Source: a bacterium (lineage in GTDB: Bacteria > Elusimicrobiota > Elusimicrobia > Elusimicrobiales > UBA9959). Taken from it: DNA of 64,000 nucleotides. The stretch spans positions 1 through 64,000 of the forward strand of contig JAJYNO010000030.1 of assembly GCA_021786295.1 (NCBI GenBank), read 5' to 3'. Under the pieces are notes generated by a model. It saw nothing but the letters and a program-made list of their open reading frames with translations, had not been told where the DNA came from and did not search any database. Shown in pieces: positions 32,412 to 44,600 of this stretch (the stretch's first letter is position 1; each line of letters starts with the position of its first letter). The position numbers were made by a program, and so were the translations under genes.

Positions 32412-35400
32412 TCAATGGATTATCGCCAGTTTCTTTATCAGCGTCTTGCTGCCGGCGGCGCTGCGCGCCGTCAGCCTGTAGATGTAGACCCCGCTGGCTA
32501 TGCGCCTGATGCCCCACGGTATCACGCACGCGCCGCCGCCCAGGCAGCCGCCCCGCTCCAGGGTCCCGACCTTTTCCCCGGCCACGTCGTAGACGTCTAT
32601 CTTCACGTCCGAGTCGTAGGCCAGTATGGCCTTGAAGTACAGCGTGTCGCCCCTGGCCGGGTTGGGATAAGTATAGACCTCGTCGTCCCTGAAGACCTCC
32701 CCGGAAGGCAGGTACTCCATGACGCTGAACAGCGAGAAACTGGAGGCCTGCCCGCTCACCTTCCTGGCCTGCGTGTCCGGGGTCGACGAGGCCAGCGGCC
32801 TCCAGGCGCCTCCCGACAGGGTATAGAGGCGCAGGTTCTTCTGGTCCATGCCGGCCACCTCGGCGTCCGTATAGGGCAGAGTGACCGTGGCGTCGGCCAG
32901 CAGGCGCGTGGAGGGGTTCTTGAACTCCACCTCGTAGACTATGCCCGTTGGCACCGCGTCCGCCGCGGCCGCGATACGCATCGGGGCGTAGGTGGCCGGG
33001 TCCACCCTGACCATCAGGACGCTGTCGTTCTGGGAGACCGCGTTGCCGGGAATGTCCACCCTCGCCCCGTCCGGCAGCAGGAAATATCCGCCGTTGACCG
33101 CGTCCACGAAGCGGTAGTTGTCGATGGAAACGGCCGAAGCCTCGGCGGTGAGCGCGGAGTTCAGCGTGCTGTTGAAGGCCGCGGCCTCGTAGAAGAACCT
33201 CACGTTCTCGGTGGCCGCGGGGTCCCTGTACCCGGTCGCGCCGCGCGGGACCTCGGCATAGGGGGCGCTGGCCACGTAGACCCCGCTCTGCCTGCTCCTG
33301 TAGATCCTGTAACCGTAGACGTCGCCGGCCCCCGCGCCGTCGTCCGGGGAGCGCGTCCAGGAAAGGGTTATGCTGCCGCCGGCGTCGCCCGGGGTGTCCG
33401 CGGCGGTCAGGCCGGAGGGCGGCAGAGGCGGGACCGCGTCCCTGGCGGCGGCCGCGGAAGCCACGTTGGAGACCGCGCCGTAGTTCGGCACCTGATCCCA
33501 GGCCTCGAGGGCGAAATAATAGGTGACGCCGCCCGAAAGCCAGGGGATGCCGTCCACCTCGCTGGTCCCGGCCGGGCCGCTGACTTCGGCGGTGCTGACC
33601 TGCAGGCCGGCGCCTGGAGAGAAGGCGGCCCAGTCGTAGCCGGGGGACGTGGTGTACTTTATCACGTAACCGGAGGCCGTGCCGAAGTTCCCGTCGTTGC
33701 CGGGGGCGGTCCACCTGAGCGTCACCATGCCGGGCGCCGGACCGGGAACTGCGGAAAGGTCAGTCACCGCCGCCGGAGGAGTGGTATCGGAACTGTTGTT
33801 GACCGAGAAGGCCGAGACCTCGTTGGAATCGGCGGACTCGAGGAAACCGTCGTAGGCGCGCACCTCGTAGGTGAAAGTGGAACCGGTCACGGCGGCGGCG
33901 TCGGTGAAGCAGAGCGGGGACGGGGCGGTGGAGGCCAGCAGGGAGAAACCTGTCCCGTCGTTCCTGTAGACCCGGTACTCCGACACCCCGGGCGTCGGAG
34001 AGGCCGTCCAGCGCAGTTCCAGTTTGTTGCCGGTATCGTCGGGAACGTCGGCCGCGGTCAGGCCCGAGGGCGGCTCCGGCGGGGTGTCCACCCGCACGCG
34101 GGTCACCGCCGTGTCCGAATAGACCGGGGCGCCGGTCTCCTGCACCGTCAGCCTGAGGTCGTAATAGCCGTTGGGCAGGGCCGAAGCGTCCCACGCCCCC
34201 AGCTCCGAGCCGGGAACATGATAGGCGGTATTGCTCGAAACTATATTGTGCCACACCTCCGGCGAGCCGCCGGTGGAGTAGTCGAGGCTGTAGCCGGCCA
34301 TCGCCGGGTTGGCGGCGTAGCCGGCCGCCGCGACGGTCCCGTTGAGCACCGCGCCCTCTTCCGGAGAGGAGATGGCCGCCGTCCTGCCAGCGGCGAAGGC
34401 GTGCATGACGCCGCTCATATCGCCTATGTAGACGAACCCGTCCGAGACCGCCGGCGACGAATAGGCCGCGCTGGAAAGCGCCAGCGACGCCACCGCGGCG
34501 CCGGCGGAACTCAACGCCACCAGCCTGCCGTCCACGGTGCCCTGGTAGAGCAGTTCGCCTGCCATGGCCGGGGAGGAGAGCATCCCCATATTGCCTATGC
34601 CGCCCAGAGAAGGGGAGCTGGCCCACACCGAGGCCAGCGTGCCGGTGTCGAGCGCCGAGAAATAGTCCGCGCCCGCGGGGGAGGTGGCAGACTCCCCTAT
34701 GGCGCCGGAGAAATAGACCCTGTCCCCCGCCGCCACCGGGGAAGTGAAGGTCTGCCAGGAGACGGCCATCTCTCCGGCGGTGGACTTGCGTATCGTGTCG
34801 CCGGTGGCCGGGTCCAGCGCGTAGACCATTTTGTCGTCGTGCCCGGGCAGGGCGTAGACGACCCCTCCGGAGACCGCGACGGAGTTCAGCCCGAAGGAGC
34901 CGGCGCTCTGGCTCCCGATCCAGCCTGCCGGAGGCAGCAGGGAGGCCGCGTCCAGAGCGTGGACCCCGCCGTCGTTGGCCCCGAAATATACGTCGGGCCC
35001 GTAGGCCGCCGGAGCGGACTCTACGGGCTGCCGGGACTGGTAGAAGCCGAGGAGAGCCCCGCTCAGCGCGTCGTAGACGCGGAGCTTGTCGTCCGGCAGC
35101 CCGGTCCCGACGTAGACCTTTCCGCCGCTCGCCAGGGGCGAAGAATCCGAGGGAGCGCCCAGGTCGGCGCGCCAGACCTGCCTGCCCGTCAGCGCGTTCA
35201 GAGCGTAGAGATGTCCGTCCATCGAGGCCGCGTAGACCGTCCCGGAAGAGACGGCCGGGGTGGAATCCACCCAGTTGAGCGTATGGAAACTCCAGAGCAT
35301 CGCCCCCGTGCGCGCGTTCAGAGCGTAGATATAGCCGTTCCTGGTGCCGAAATAGAGGTAGCCGCGGGAGACGACCGGGCTGGAGACGATCGCCCCGGAG

Positions 35401-35612
35401 GCGGGGAAGGACCACTCCTCGCTGAACGGCGGGGCGGCCTGCTCCTGGACGTAGCCGGTCCTGGCGGGGTTGCCCCGGAAAGTCGGCCAGTCCGCGGCGG
35501 CCGCGGCCCGCGGGGCCGCCAGGAGGAGCGGCAGCAGCGCCAGCCGGAGGACGGCCGCCGGCGGCCGCGGGCCCGGACCTTCTTTCTTCTTTTCTGGTTC
35601 CGTCTTTGCCAT
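32412..35612 (-). CDS. Secreted PQQ-propeller/FN3 protein with FlgD-like (type-IX-like) C-terminal domain
   Basis: A protein of 1066 residues. A signal peptide (residues about 20-40) precedes a PQQ-like beta-propeller up to about residue 420, recognised by repeated blades such as GYLYFGTRNGYIYALNARTG and GTVYAASMDGHLYALNALTG. Next come Ig/FN3-like domains (PPSGLTAADVPDDTGNKLEL, TPPAAVTDLSAVPGP, PPSGLTAADTPGDAGG). The last 85 residues start YPNPARGDTLYF and end SGVYIYRLTAR...KKLAIIH, the pattern of FlgD-like/type A sorting domains used in type IX secretion. The ATG at 35612 is chosen, with GGCGGAAAAG upstream; an ATG 24 bp earlier overlaps the giant gene. Confidence 0.82.
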   Translation of the reverse strand: MAKTEPEKKKEGPGPRPPAAVLRLALLPLLLAAPRAAAAADWPTFRGNPARTGYVQEQAAPPFSEEWSFPASGAIVSSPVVSRGYLYFGTRNGYIYALNARTGAMLWSFHTLNWVDSTPAVSSGTVYAASMDGHLYALNALTGRQVWRADLGAPSDSSPLASGGKVYVGTGLPDDKLRVYDALSGALLGFYQSRQPVESAPAAYGPDVYFGANDGGVHALDAASLLPPAGWIGSQSAGSFGLNSVAVSGGVVYALPGHDDKMVYALDPATGDTIRKSTAGEMAVSWQTFTSPVAAGDRVYFSGAIGESATSPAGADYFSALDTGTLASVWASSPSLGGIGNMGMLSSPAMAGELLYQGTVDGRLVALSSAGAAVASLALSSAAYSSPAVSDGFVYIGDMSGVMHAFAAGRTAAISSPEEGAVLNGTVAAAGYAANPAMAGYSLDYSTGGSPEVWHNIVSSNTAYHVPGSELGAWDASALPNGYYDLRLTVQETGAPVYSDTAVTRVRVDTPPEPPSGLTAADVPDDTGNKLELRWTASPTPGVSEYRVYRNDGTGFSLLASTAPSPLCFTDAAAVTGSTFTYEVRAYDGFLESADSNEVSAFSVNNSSDTTPPAAVTDLSAVPGPAPGMVTLRWTAPGNDGNFGTASGYVIKYTTSPGYDWAAFSPGAGLQVSTAEVSGPAGTSEVDGIPWLSGGVTYYFALEAWDQVPNYGAVSNVASAAAARDAVPPLPPSGLTAADTPGDAGGSITLSWTRSPDDGAGAGDVYGYRIYRSRQSGVYVASAPYAEVPRGATGYRDPAATENVRFFYEAAAFNSTLNSALTAEASAVSIDNYRFVDAVNGGYFLLPDGARVDIPGNAVSQNDSVLMVRVDPATYAPMRIAAAADAVPTGIVYEVEFKNPSTRLLADATVTLPYTDAEVAGMDQKNLRLYTLSGGAWRPLASSTPDTQARKVSGQASSFSLFSVMEYLPSGEVFRDDEVYTYPNPARGDTLYFKAILAYDSDVKIDVYDVAGEKVGTLERGGCLGGGACVIPWGIRRIASGVYIYRLTARSAAGSKTLIKKLAIIH

Positions 35613-35622
35613 ACTTTTCCGC

Positions 35623-38600
35623 CTACGGCCCCACATAAACGGCGTAAACGCGCCCGTCGCTGGACCCGACCGAGACGGTGTCGTTGTCGCCGTCGAAGAC
35701 CGGGTCGGCGCGCACCGGGCCCCCGGTAGCTACCGGCCAGCCCGTCCTGAGCTGGCCGGTGTTTATGTTGACCGCGTAGATATAGCCGTCGTCGCAGCCG
35801 AAATAGACGTAATCCTGGCCGGCAGGCAGGCCGGCGAAGGAGGCCGGCACCACCACCGGGCCGGTGCGGATGGCGCCGCCGGCCTGGAAAGGCCAGCCCG
35901 CGGGCTCCGTCCAGGTCTGCGTGCTAACCTTGTGCAGCAGGCCTGAGTCGTCGCCGTAATAGACGAAGCGCTCACCGTTGTCCATGACCGGCCACAGGAA
36001 GGGAGAGGAATGGCTGGGGGCCCCCGCCTGGGCCGGCGGATAGACGTGGTTGGCGCTGCCGAGGTCCAGCGGCACCGCGTACAGATAGCCGTCCGAGGAG
36101 GTGATGTACAGCTTGTTGGTCGGAGAGACCGAGGCGACGTCGCCGAACGGCGAGGAATAGATGACAGACCCCAGGGAGGCCGAGGCCACCTGCCCGCCCG
36201 TGCCGGTCCTGAACTCCACCAGCGCGCCGCTCTCGGTCCCGATCCACGAGGCGTTCACGCCCGTCCTGTCGTCCACCAGCGGGGTATTGGAGACCACGCC
36301 GGAGACGGGCAGGTCGATCCAGCCCGCACAGTCGGCGCCGGAGGCGCTCGTCTTGTCGATGCAGTGCATCGCGTTGTCCGAGGCGCCGAAGTAGAGGCTG
36401 GTGCCGGAGTCTATCAGGCCCGAGCGTATCTGCACGCCCAGCGAGCGCTTCCAGACCAGCGACGCCGAGGTCCCGTTGTCCTGCACCTTGTAGACGTCCC
36501 CGGCGTCGTCGGCGAAATAGATGTCCCCCGCGGTCCCGGCGTCGGTCGGGTTGGAGTTTATCGGTGACAGCGGCGAAGTGGCGAAATCCCAGAGCAGGAG
36601 GCCGCCCGGAGAGAGCGCGCGGAGATGCCCGTCCGTGGAGGCGGCGTAGATGCGCGGCGACAGCGAGGTCCCGTCGTAGGACGTGGCCATCGTATTTATG
36701 GCGGCGGAGGAGGGCGTGATGTACGGCCAGGTGGAGCCGGCCGGGGGCAGCGCCGGCGCTATAAGGGTGACCGAGTCCGTCCGCACGTCGGCCGAGGGCG
36801 AGAAGTCCTGCGCCAGCAGGTCCGGCCCGTCAGCGATCACGGCCGAAGCCGGGGACAGGGAGGCCAGGAAGGTGTCCGGGCTGGCCGCCGAGGCGCCGGC
36901 CGTGGATTCCAGGACCAGGAAGAAAGTGGAGGTAGAAGCGGCCGGCACCGAGGCCTCGGAGAGGTACTGCTGGGAGACCGTCAGCGTGGAGAAGCCCAGC
37001 GCGTCCACCGAGATGGAGTTCATGGGCACGTAGGCGGCGGTGGTCACGTCCAGGGCCGGCTCGTAGACGCCGGCGTAGCCGTTGGAGTCGCGCACCAGCA
37101 TCACGGCGTTGAAGAGCGAGCGCGCGGCAGCCTGGGTCAGCGGGTTCAGGGCGGGGTCCAGCAGCCGGAACGTGACCGTGGCGAGCTCTATGGGGTTGAA
37201 GCCGGCCGGGCTGTTGTTGGAGACGTCCAGTCTGATCACGGCGGCGCGGGAGGCGTCGTTCATCCAGCGCGGGGCGTCCGTGCTGGCCGTGACCGCCTGC
37301 ACGCTGGCGTCGTACGTCACGGTATCCAGCACTATCGGCGGCGCGGAGGCCGTGCCGGTGCTGGAGTTGAGTATCATCCGGTAAGAGGCGCTGGAGACCA
37401 GCGGGCTGCCGTCCTGATCGTAGAAGGCGTAGCCGGTCTGGGCCGTGGTCTGGCGCGTCAGGGCGGAGAGGTCGAAGCCGATGTCGGCCAGGCGGTAGAG
37501 GTGCGGGGAATGCAGGTCCGCGCTCCCGCCGGTCCTTTCGAAGACGATGTTGTTGCCGCCGCCGGAGGAGGCCGCCCCGAGCGCGAGCGAGAGCCCGAAC
37601 CTGCGGGAAAGATAGCGCGGCGCCGAGTTGTCGCCCGGCAGGTAGAGGGTATCAGGCGCCGCCGTGCCGGCGCCGTTGTTGCGGGAGGCCGGAGTGACGA
37701 ACGCGGAGACGTAGAAGTCGGCGGCGTCGTTGCCGGTATCGGCCCCCTCAGTCGGGCCGCGGGCGATCGACGTGGCGGCGCCGGCCGGGGCGTGGGACGG
37801 ATAGTCGGTCAGCGCGCCCTTGTAGTTGTAGCGCGAGTAGGCGGCGCCGGACTGCCAGGTGACCATGTCCACCGTGGAACCCGTGGAGTTCTCCAGCGCC
37901 AGGAAATCCCCTGCGGGGGACGGGCCGGCGGCCCCGAAGACGTCGGCGAAGGTCTTGCCGTCGTCGCCGACCGAGGAATAGTCCAGCAGCGCGTAGTCCA
38001 GCGGGTAGATCTTCCTGGTGAACCGGAAGACCGCGCCGTTCTGCGACGAGACCGAGTCGCGCAGGGAATAGCCGGCCAGCGTGCGCGTGGAGACCGGGGA
38101 GGAGTTATAGAGCTCGACGAACTGCCTCCCGGCTGAATAGCCCACCTCGTTTATCAGCAGCGAGTCCGTGGAGACGGAGTTGGAATAACCCTTGGTCGGC
38201 GTAGGGTCTATCTCGAAGTACGGGTTGCCGTCGGTTATCCTGGCGAACGACTCGCCCAGGGACATGACGCCGGGGCCCGGCCACTGCACCTGGTCCGCCG
38301 CGGCGCCGGCAGGGTTGACCAGGCTGACATAGTAGCTCTGCGCGCCGTTCAGGGCCACCGGCAGGTTCGTTATGGTGAAGGTGGAATAGGCGTTTATCAC
38401 GGCGCCGGCCTGCCCGGTCCACAGCGTGTTGGCCGAGCCGCCGATGTCTATCGTGCTCTCCACGTAGTTCAGCTTCCAGCCGGCCAGCGACGGGGTGCTG
38501 GAGGTGTTGTTGTAGAGCTCCACCCAGTCGTCCGCGGCGGCGGCGCCGGTGGGATAGACCTCGTTTATCTGCACCGGGGCCGGCACCAGGACCTGCGGAT

Positions 38601-41600
38601 AGACCGTGTAGCCCTCCAGCTGCACGCCGGTGTCCTTCACCAGCCGCAGACAGTAGACCGCGCCCGGGGTGAGGCCGTTGTCCTTCAGCGAGAAATCCCA
38701 CATGCCGTCCTCGCCGCGCGGGATGGCCGCGACGGTATTGGTGGAATTGTTCTGCTCCACGTAGGTCTGGTCGATGGTTATATGGGTGCCGTATCTGGGG
38801 TCGTTCGCGTCCGCGGTCAGCGGCGTGTTGTCCGCCACGGACGGATTATTGTTGAAGGCCAGCGCCGTGGTGGACGTGACGTCCGTATAGGCCGCGGGGG
38901 TCCCGTTGGACGGGGCGGCGCAGGTGCCGTCTCCCATGCCGGCGAACTGCAGCCTGAAGCCCTGGCCGTTCAGCGGCAGGTCCACGTTGCCTATGTCCAC
39001 CAGCTGCCTCAGCCTGAAGGCCGAGCCGGCCGAGGGAAGAGTGGCCAGCGTGTCCTGGGCCGCCAGCGGAGCGCCCACGTCCGTTGAATCGGAGTCGGCG
39101 AAGACCCGGTAGGCGCTCTGGTCGAAGGTGGTGGTGGGCGGGGCGGGCCAGAACTCGAAGGAGTCCCCGGCCACCGCCGCCGAAGACAGGCTGGTCTCCA
39201 GCGCGGCCCCGCCGTCGGCGTCGCTCCAGGTGAAGGTCCCGGCGGAGTTCATTATCACCCTCTTGCCGAAAAGGTCGTAATTGGAATCGGCCACGGCCGC
39301 GATAGCCCTGTCGCGGTTCACGGGGTCCTGGCGCATGGAATAGCGGACCTGCGGACTGGCGAAGGCCGGCGTAGGGGAGAAGGCGGTCTGCTTCGTGAAG
39401 GTCCCGCCGCTGCCGGTTATCCACCCGAGAGTGGTGCTGTTGGCGTTGTCGTAGGTTATCACGCTGCGCGTGACGGTGCCGGAGCTCAGCCAGGCGGCGG
39501 CCACCAGCCTGGTGCCGGCCTGCGGCTTCTGCGCGGTGGTGACCAGGCCGGCCGTGTCCGTCCACGCCGAGCCGTTCCAGTAGCCGGCCTGCAGGTAGCC
39601 CCTGGAGTTGCCTATGGAGGCGAAGACCATCTCGCTGCTGGCCGGGTTGGCCGCCAGCGTCAGGTTGGTGGCGTCGTCGGTGAACGTAGGCGGCGTAGCG
39701 GGCGCGCTCCACGTGTGCAGCGGGCTCCCTCCGGTCCAGACGGCCCTGGCGTAGCGCACCCCGTTGGTCCCGCTGCCGCCGGAGGAGTTGGCCCAGACCA
39801 CCATGATATTGCCGGTGGTCGCCTCGTACTGCACGGCGAAGTCCTCCACGTCCTGCGCCGCCGACACGGCCTCCAGGGAGGTCTCCAGCGGCTGGGAGGG
39901 TTCGTTCTCCCACGAGGAGCCGTTCCAGACCATGGCGTCCAGGCGGGAGGCGTTGTCGGCCCAGATCGCCGCGATGTCGTTCTGGTCCGCCCTCGGGTCG
40001 GAGGCCAGTTTCACCCACTGCACTATGCCGGCGGTGTTAAGCGGGCTCAGGGAGGCGTCGGCGGACCAGCCGGACTGGCCGCAGCCCGCGGCCCCGGACT
40101 TGACCCTGTAGCCCAGCTGGGAGCTCCCCGAAACGTTGTGCGAATAAAGAACGACGGCGTCGCCGCTGTTGCTCTCGTAGGCTATGTCGAAGCGGCGGGT
40201 GGAGGCGTCCCCCCCGACGTACTGCGTCCACTCCTCCTCCCAGTTGGCCCCGTCGGAGCAGAGCACGTGCAGCGTGCCGTTGGCCACGTAGCCGGCGACG
40301 GCCTCCTGCTTGGTGGTCAGCGGGTCGGTCTTTATCACGAACAGCGAGCCCGGAATCCCGGAAAGGGTGGCCTGCACGGGGCTGAAGGAGTTGGAAGCGC
40401 CGTAGTAGTTGCGGAACTGCGGCGCGCTGTTGCCGGCCTGGCCGTACAGCAGCACGCCGTCCCCGGCGGAATGCAGCACGGGGAGGATCAGCGTCTTGAC
40501 GTAGCCGAGGCCGGTCCACGCCGTATAGCTGCCGTCGTTGTTCGCGGCCCTGACCCGGGCGTAGTAATAGGTGTTGCTGCTCAGGCCGCTGAAGGCCGCC
40601 CCCGGGCCGTAGACCGGCGCCGTGGAGAAAGTGACCTGATTTGCCGCTCCCGAGTTGAAGTCGGAGGCAGTGGAGACCTGCACCTGGTAGAGGGTGGCGC
40701 CGAGCGGGTTGGAATTGGCGTCCCAGGCAACGCTGAAGCCGTTGTCGGTCACGGCGCCGAACACCGCGCCCGGCGCGGCAGGCTGGTTGGCCAGCGTGGA
40801 AGCCGGCGGATAGGCGGCCCAGTCGCTGGCGTCCCCGGGGCCTTCGGCGCGGACGAACAGGAAGTAGGTGGTGTTGAGCGCGAGCGCCGGCTGGTAGACG
40901 GAAGCCTGCGCGGCGGCGGTCTCGCTGGACGCGTAGACCGGCGACGGGGGCGAGGCCGGGTTGACCGAGGCGGCCAGCAGATAGCCGGTGGCCCCTCCGA
41001 CTAGCGACCAGGAGGCGGTCAGGGAATAGGTGGAGACCTGCGTGACCTGCGCCGGGACGGGGGCCGGCAGCCGGAGCGTGGCGGTGGACCCCAGCTGGGC
41101 GTAGGAAGTATAGACGCCGTTGTTGTTCTGCGCGCGCAGGCGGAAATAGTAGAGGCTGCCGGAGAGCAGGCCGGAGAACGCGTACGAGGTCCCCTGCAGC
41201 GGGGCGGTCGAGGCCGTGACCTGCGCGTAAGCGCCGGGATTGAAATCGGGTGCGGTGGAAGCCTGGACCTGGTAGACGGTGCCGGCCGGGTTGGAGTTTG
41301 GCGACCAGGAGGCGGTGAAACCCTGCGAGGTGACGGCGCTGAACGTGGAGAGCGCCGTCAGCGGCGGGTTGGCCAGCGTCGAGGTGCCGGCGACAGCGGT
41401 ATAGGAGGTCTCCACCCCGTTGCGGTTGACAGCGGCCAAGGTGAAATAGCGCGTCGTGTTGGGCGCCAGGGCCGCGCCGCCGAGATAGAGGTTGTAGGTA
41501 AACGAGCTGGCCACCACGGCTCCGGAGGGGGCGAGCGGGTCCGGCGCGGTGGACGACAGGACATGGTAGAGCGTGCCCGGGTCCCGGTCGCCGTTGGCCG

Positions 41601-44600
41601 ACCAGTTGAACTGGAGCGCCGTCTCGGTCACGTTCGTGAAGCCCGCAGGAAGGGGCGGATAGGCCACCAGCGTGGCGGTCCCCTGCGCCGCGCTGTAGGC
41701 GGAAGCCACGCCGCTTATGCCCAGCGCCGCGGCGCGGAAATAATAGGTGGTGTCCGCGGACAGGCCGGAGGTGCTCAGCGAAAGGCCGTAGGTGTCGGAA
41801 CTGGTCACCGGAGCTCCCGCCGGGTTCAGCGGATCGGGAGCGGTGGAGACCAGCACCCGGTAAAGCGTCCCGGGGACCCGGTCGCCGTTGGCCGCCCAGT
41901 TGAACTGCAGCGCGGCCGCCCCCACGCCGCTGAAACCGGAGGGCAGCGGCGGATTGGCCCAGGTGGCGGTGGCCTGCGGGGCCGTGTAGTCGGTAAGCGC
42001 GCCGTCCTTGTTCACGCCGGCCACGCGGAAATAATAGGTGGTGTCGGCCGCCAGACCGGAAGCGCTCAGGGAGAGAGCGTAAGTATCGGAGGAAGCGACC
42101 GCGGCGCCGGCCGGGGAGAGCGGGTCCGGAGCCGTGGAGGAGAGCACCCTGTACAGCGTGCCCGGGTAGGCGTTCCCGTTGGCGCTCCACGAGAACACCC
42201 CCGAGGAGGCGTAGACTTCGGAGAAGCCGGAGAAGGCCGGCGGGTAGGCCAGCAGCGTCGCCCTGTGGGGGTAGGCCAGCCAGACGCCGGAGGTCCCCTG
42301 GCCGTTGGCCCGCACGAAGAGATAATACGAAGTGTCCGGCGTCAGGCCGGAGAGGGAGGCGGCGTTCTCCCCGTTGACGGTGGTGCTGGAGGCGGCTATG
42401 ACGGCAGGCGGGTCGTCCGGGGCGAGGGAGGCGGCCAGCGTGTAGCCGGTGGCGCCGGGCACCAGGTCCCACGAGGCGCTCATGGAGCTCACGAAGACCC
42501 CGGTTATGCTGCCGGCCGCGGGGCTGCCTATCTGCCCGGTGGCCAGAGTCTGCGCCTGGAACGGGGGGGCGCTCCAGGCGGTCTGGACGCCGTTATTGTT
42601 GAACGCGCTTACCCTGAAATAGTAGTAGGTGAGCGGCTCGAGACCGGCCGTGGAGACGTAAAGGTTGTAAGTATAAGCGGAGCTAACGGCGGCGCCGGAC
42701 GGGAGCAGCGGGTCCGGGGCCGTGGAGACCAGCACGTAGTAGAGCGTGCCAGGGCCGTTGCTCCCGCCCGCCCAGTTGACCTGGGCCGCCTGCGTGGTCA
42801 CGCCGGTGGAGTAAAGCCCGGACGGGGCGTTGGCCAGGGTGGAGGTGGCCGAGACAGCGGTGTAGGCGGTGGGGACCCCGTTCTTGTTGACGCCCGCCGC
42901 GGTGAAGTAATAGGTGGTGTTGCCGGCCAGCCCCTGCGAGGAGAGCGCCAGGCCGTAGGTGTAGGAGGAGAGAGCCACCGCTCCGCCCGGGTTCAGCGGG
43001 TCAGGGGCCGTGGAGGAGACGACCCTGAACAGCGTGCCCGGGTAGACGTCGCCGTTGGCGGCCCAGTTGAACTGCAAGCCGCTTTCGGTCACTCCGGAGA
43101 AGCCGGCCGGCAGCGGGGGGTAGGCCAGCAAAGTGGCCGTGCCGGCCGCCACGGTGTAGGCGGTGGCGACGCCGTTCTTGTTGACTCCGGCCACGCGGAA
43201 ATAATAGGTGGTGTCAGCGGCCAGCCCCGAGGAGCTCAGGGACAGGCTGTAGGTGTCGGAGGACGCCACCGCGGCCCCCGCAGGGTTGGCCGGGTCCGGC
43301 GCCGTGGACGACAGCACCCTGTACAGCGTGCCGGGGTAGGCGTTGCCGTTGGCGGACCAGTTGAACTGGACCGCCCCGGCCGCCACGCCCGTGAAATTGG
43401 AAAACAGCGGCGGGTAGCCCAGCAGGGTGGCCGTGCCAGCAGCCGCGGTGTAGGCGCTGGCCACGCCGTTGGCGTTGACCGCCGCCGCCCTGAAATAATA
43501 CGTGGTATCCGCCGAGAGGCCGGAGGAGCTCAGCGACAGGGCGTAGGTGTACGAGGAGGCCACCACGGCCCCGCCCGGATTGGCCGGGTCAGGCGCGGTG
43601 GACGACAGCACCTTATACAGCGTGCCCGCGGGATTGCCGGCGCCGGTCCAGCCGAACAGGACCGAGCCGGCCGTCACGCTCGAGAAGCCGGCGAAGGCCG
43701 GCTGGTAGGTCAGCGTCGCCGTGCCGGCCGCCGCGGTATAGGCGGTGGCCGCGCCGTTCTTGTTCACCCCGGCCACCCTGAAATAATACGTGGTGTTGGC
43801 GGCGAGGCCCGAGGAGCTGAGGAACAGGTTGTAGGTGTACGACGAGACCGCCACCGCCCCGCCCGGGTTCAGCGGGTCCGGGGCCGTGGACGAGACGACC
43901 TTGAAGAGCGTGCCCGGGTAGGCGTCGCCGTTGGCCGACCAGTTGAACTGGACCGAGGTCTGGCTTATGCCGGTGAAGCCGGAAGAGAGCGGCGGATAGG
44001 CCAGCAGAGTGGCCGTGCCGAGAGCGGCGGTATAGGCCGTAGGCACGTTGTTGTTGTTCACGCCGGCCACGCGGAAATAGTAGGTAGTGTCCGGGGAGAG
44101 CCCGGAGGAGCTGAGGGACAGGCTGTAGGTGTACGACGAGACCACGGCGGCGCCGCCCGGGTTCAGCGGGTCAGGCGCCGTGGAGGAGAGCACCCTGAAC
44201 AGCGTGCCCGGATAGGCGTTGCCGTTGGCCGACCAGTTGAACTGGACCGCGCCCGATCCCACGCCGGCAAACCCGGAGGCGGCCGGCGGATAGGCCAGCA
44301 GGGTCGAGGTGCCGGGATAGGCGGCCCAGGGACTGGAAAGGCCTTCCCTGCTGGAGCGGACGAACAGGTAATAGGTGGTATTGGGGGAGAGCGCCGGCAC
44401 GGAGAGCGTGGCGCCCAGGTCGCCCAGCGTGCTGCTGGAGGCGTAGACCGGCAGCGGCGGGTTCGCCGGGTTGACCGAGGCGGCCAGCGTGTAGCCGGTG
44501 GTCTCGTTCACCAGTCCCCACGAGGCGCCCAGCTGCGAGGCGCCCACGTTCGCTACGGCCGAGGTGGACGGCGAGGCCGGCGGCAGGGTCTGCAGCAGCT

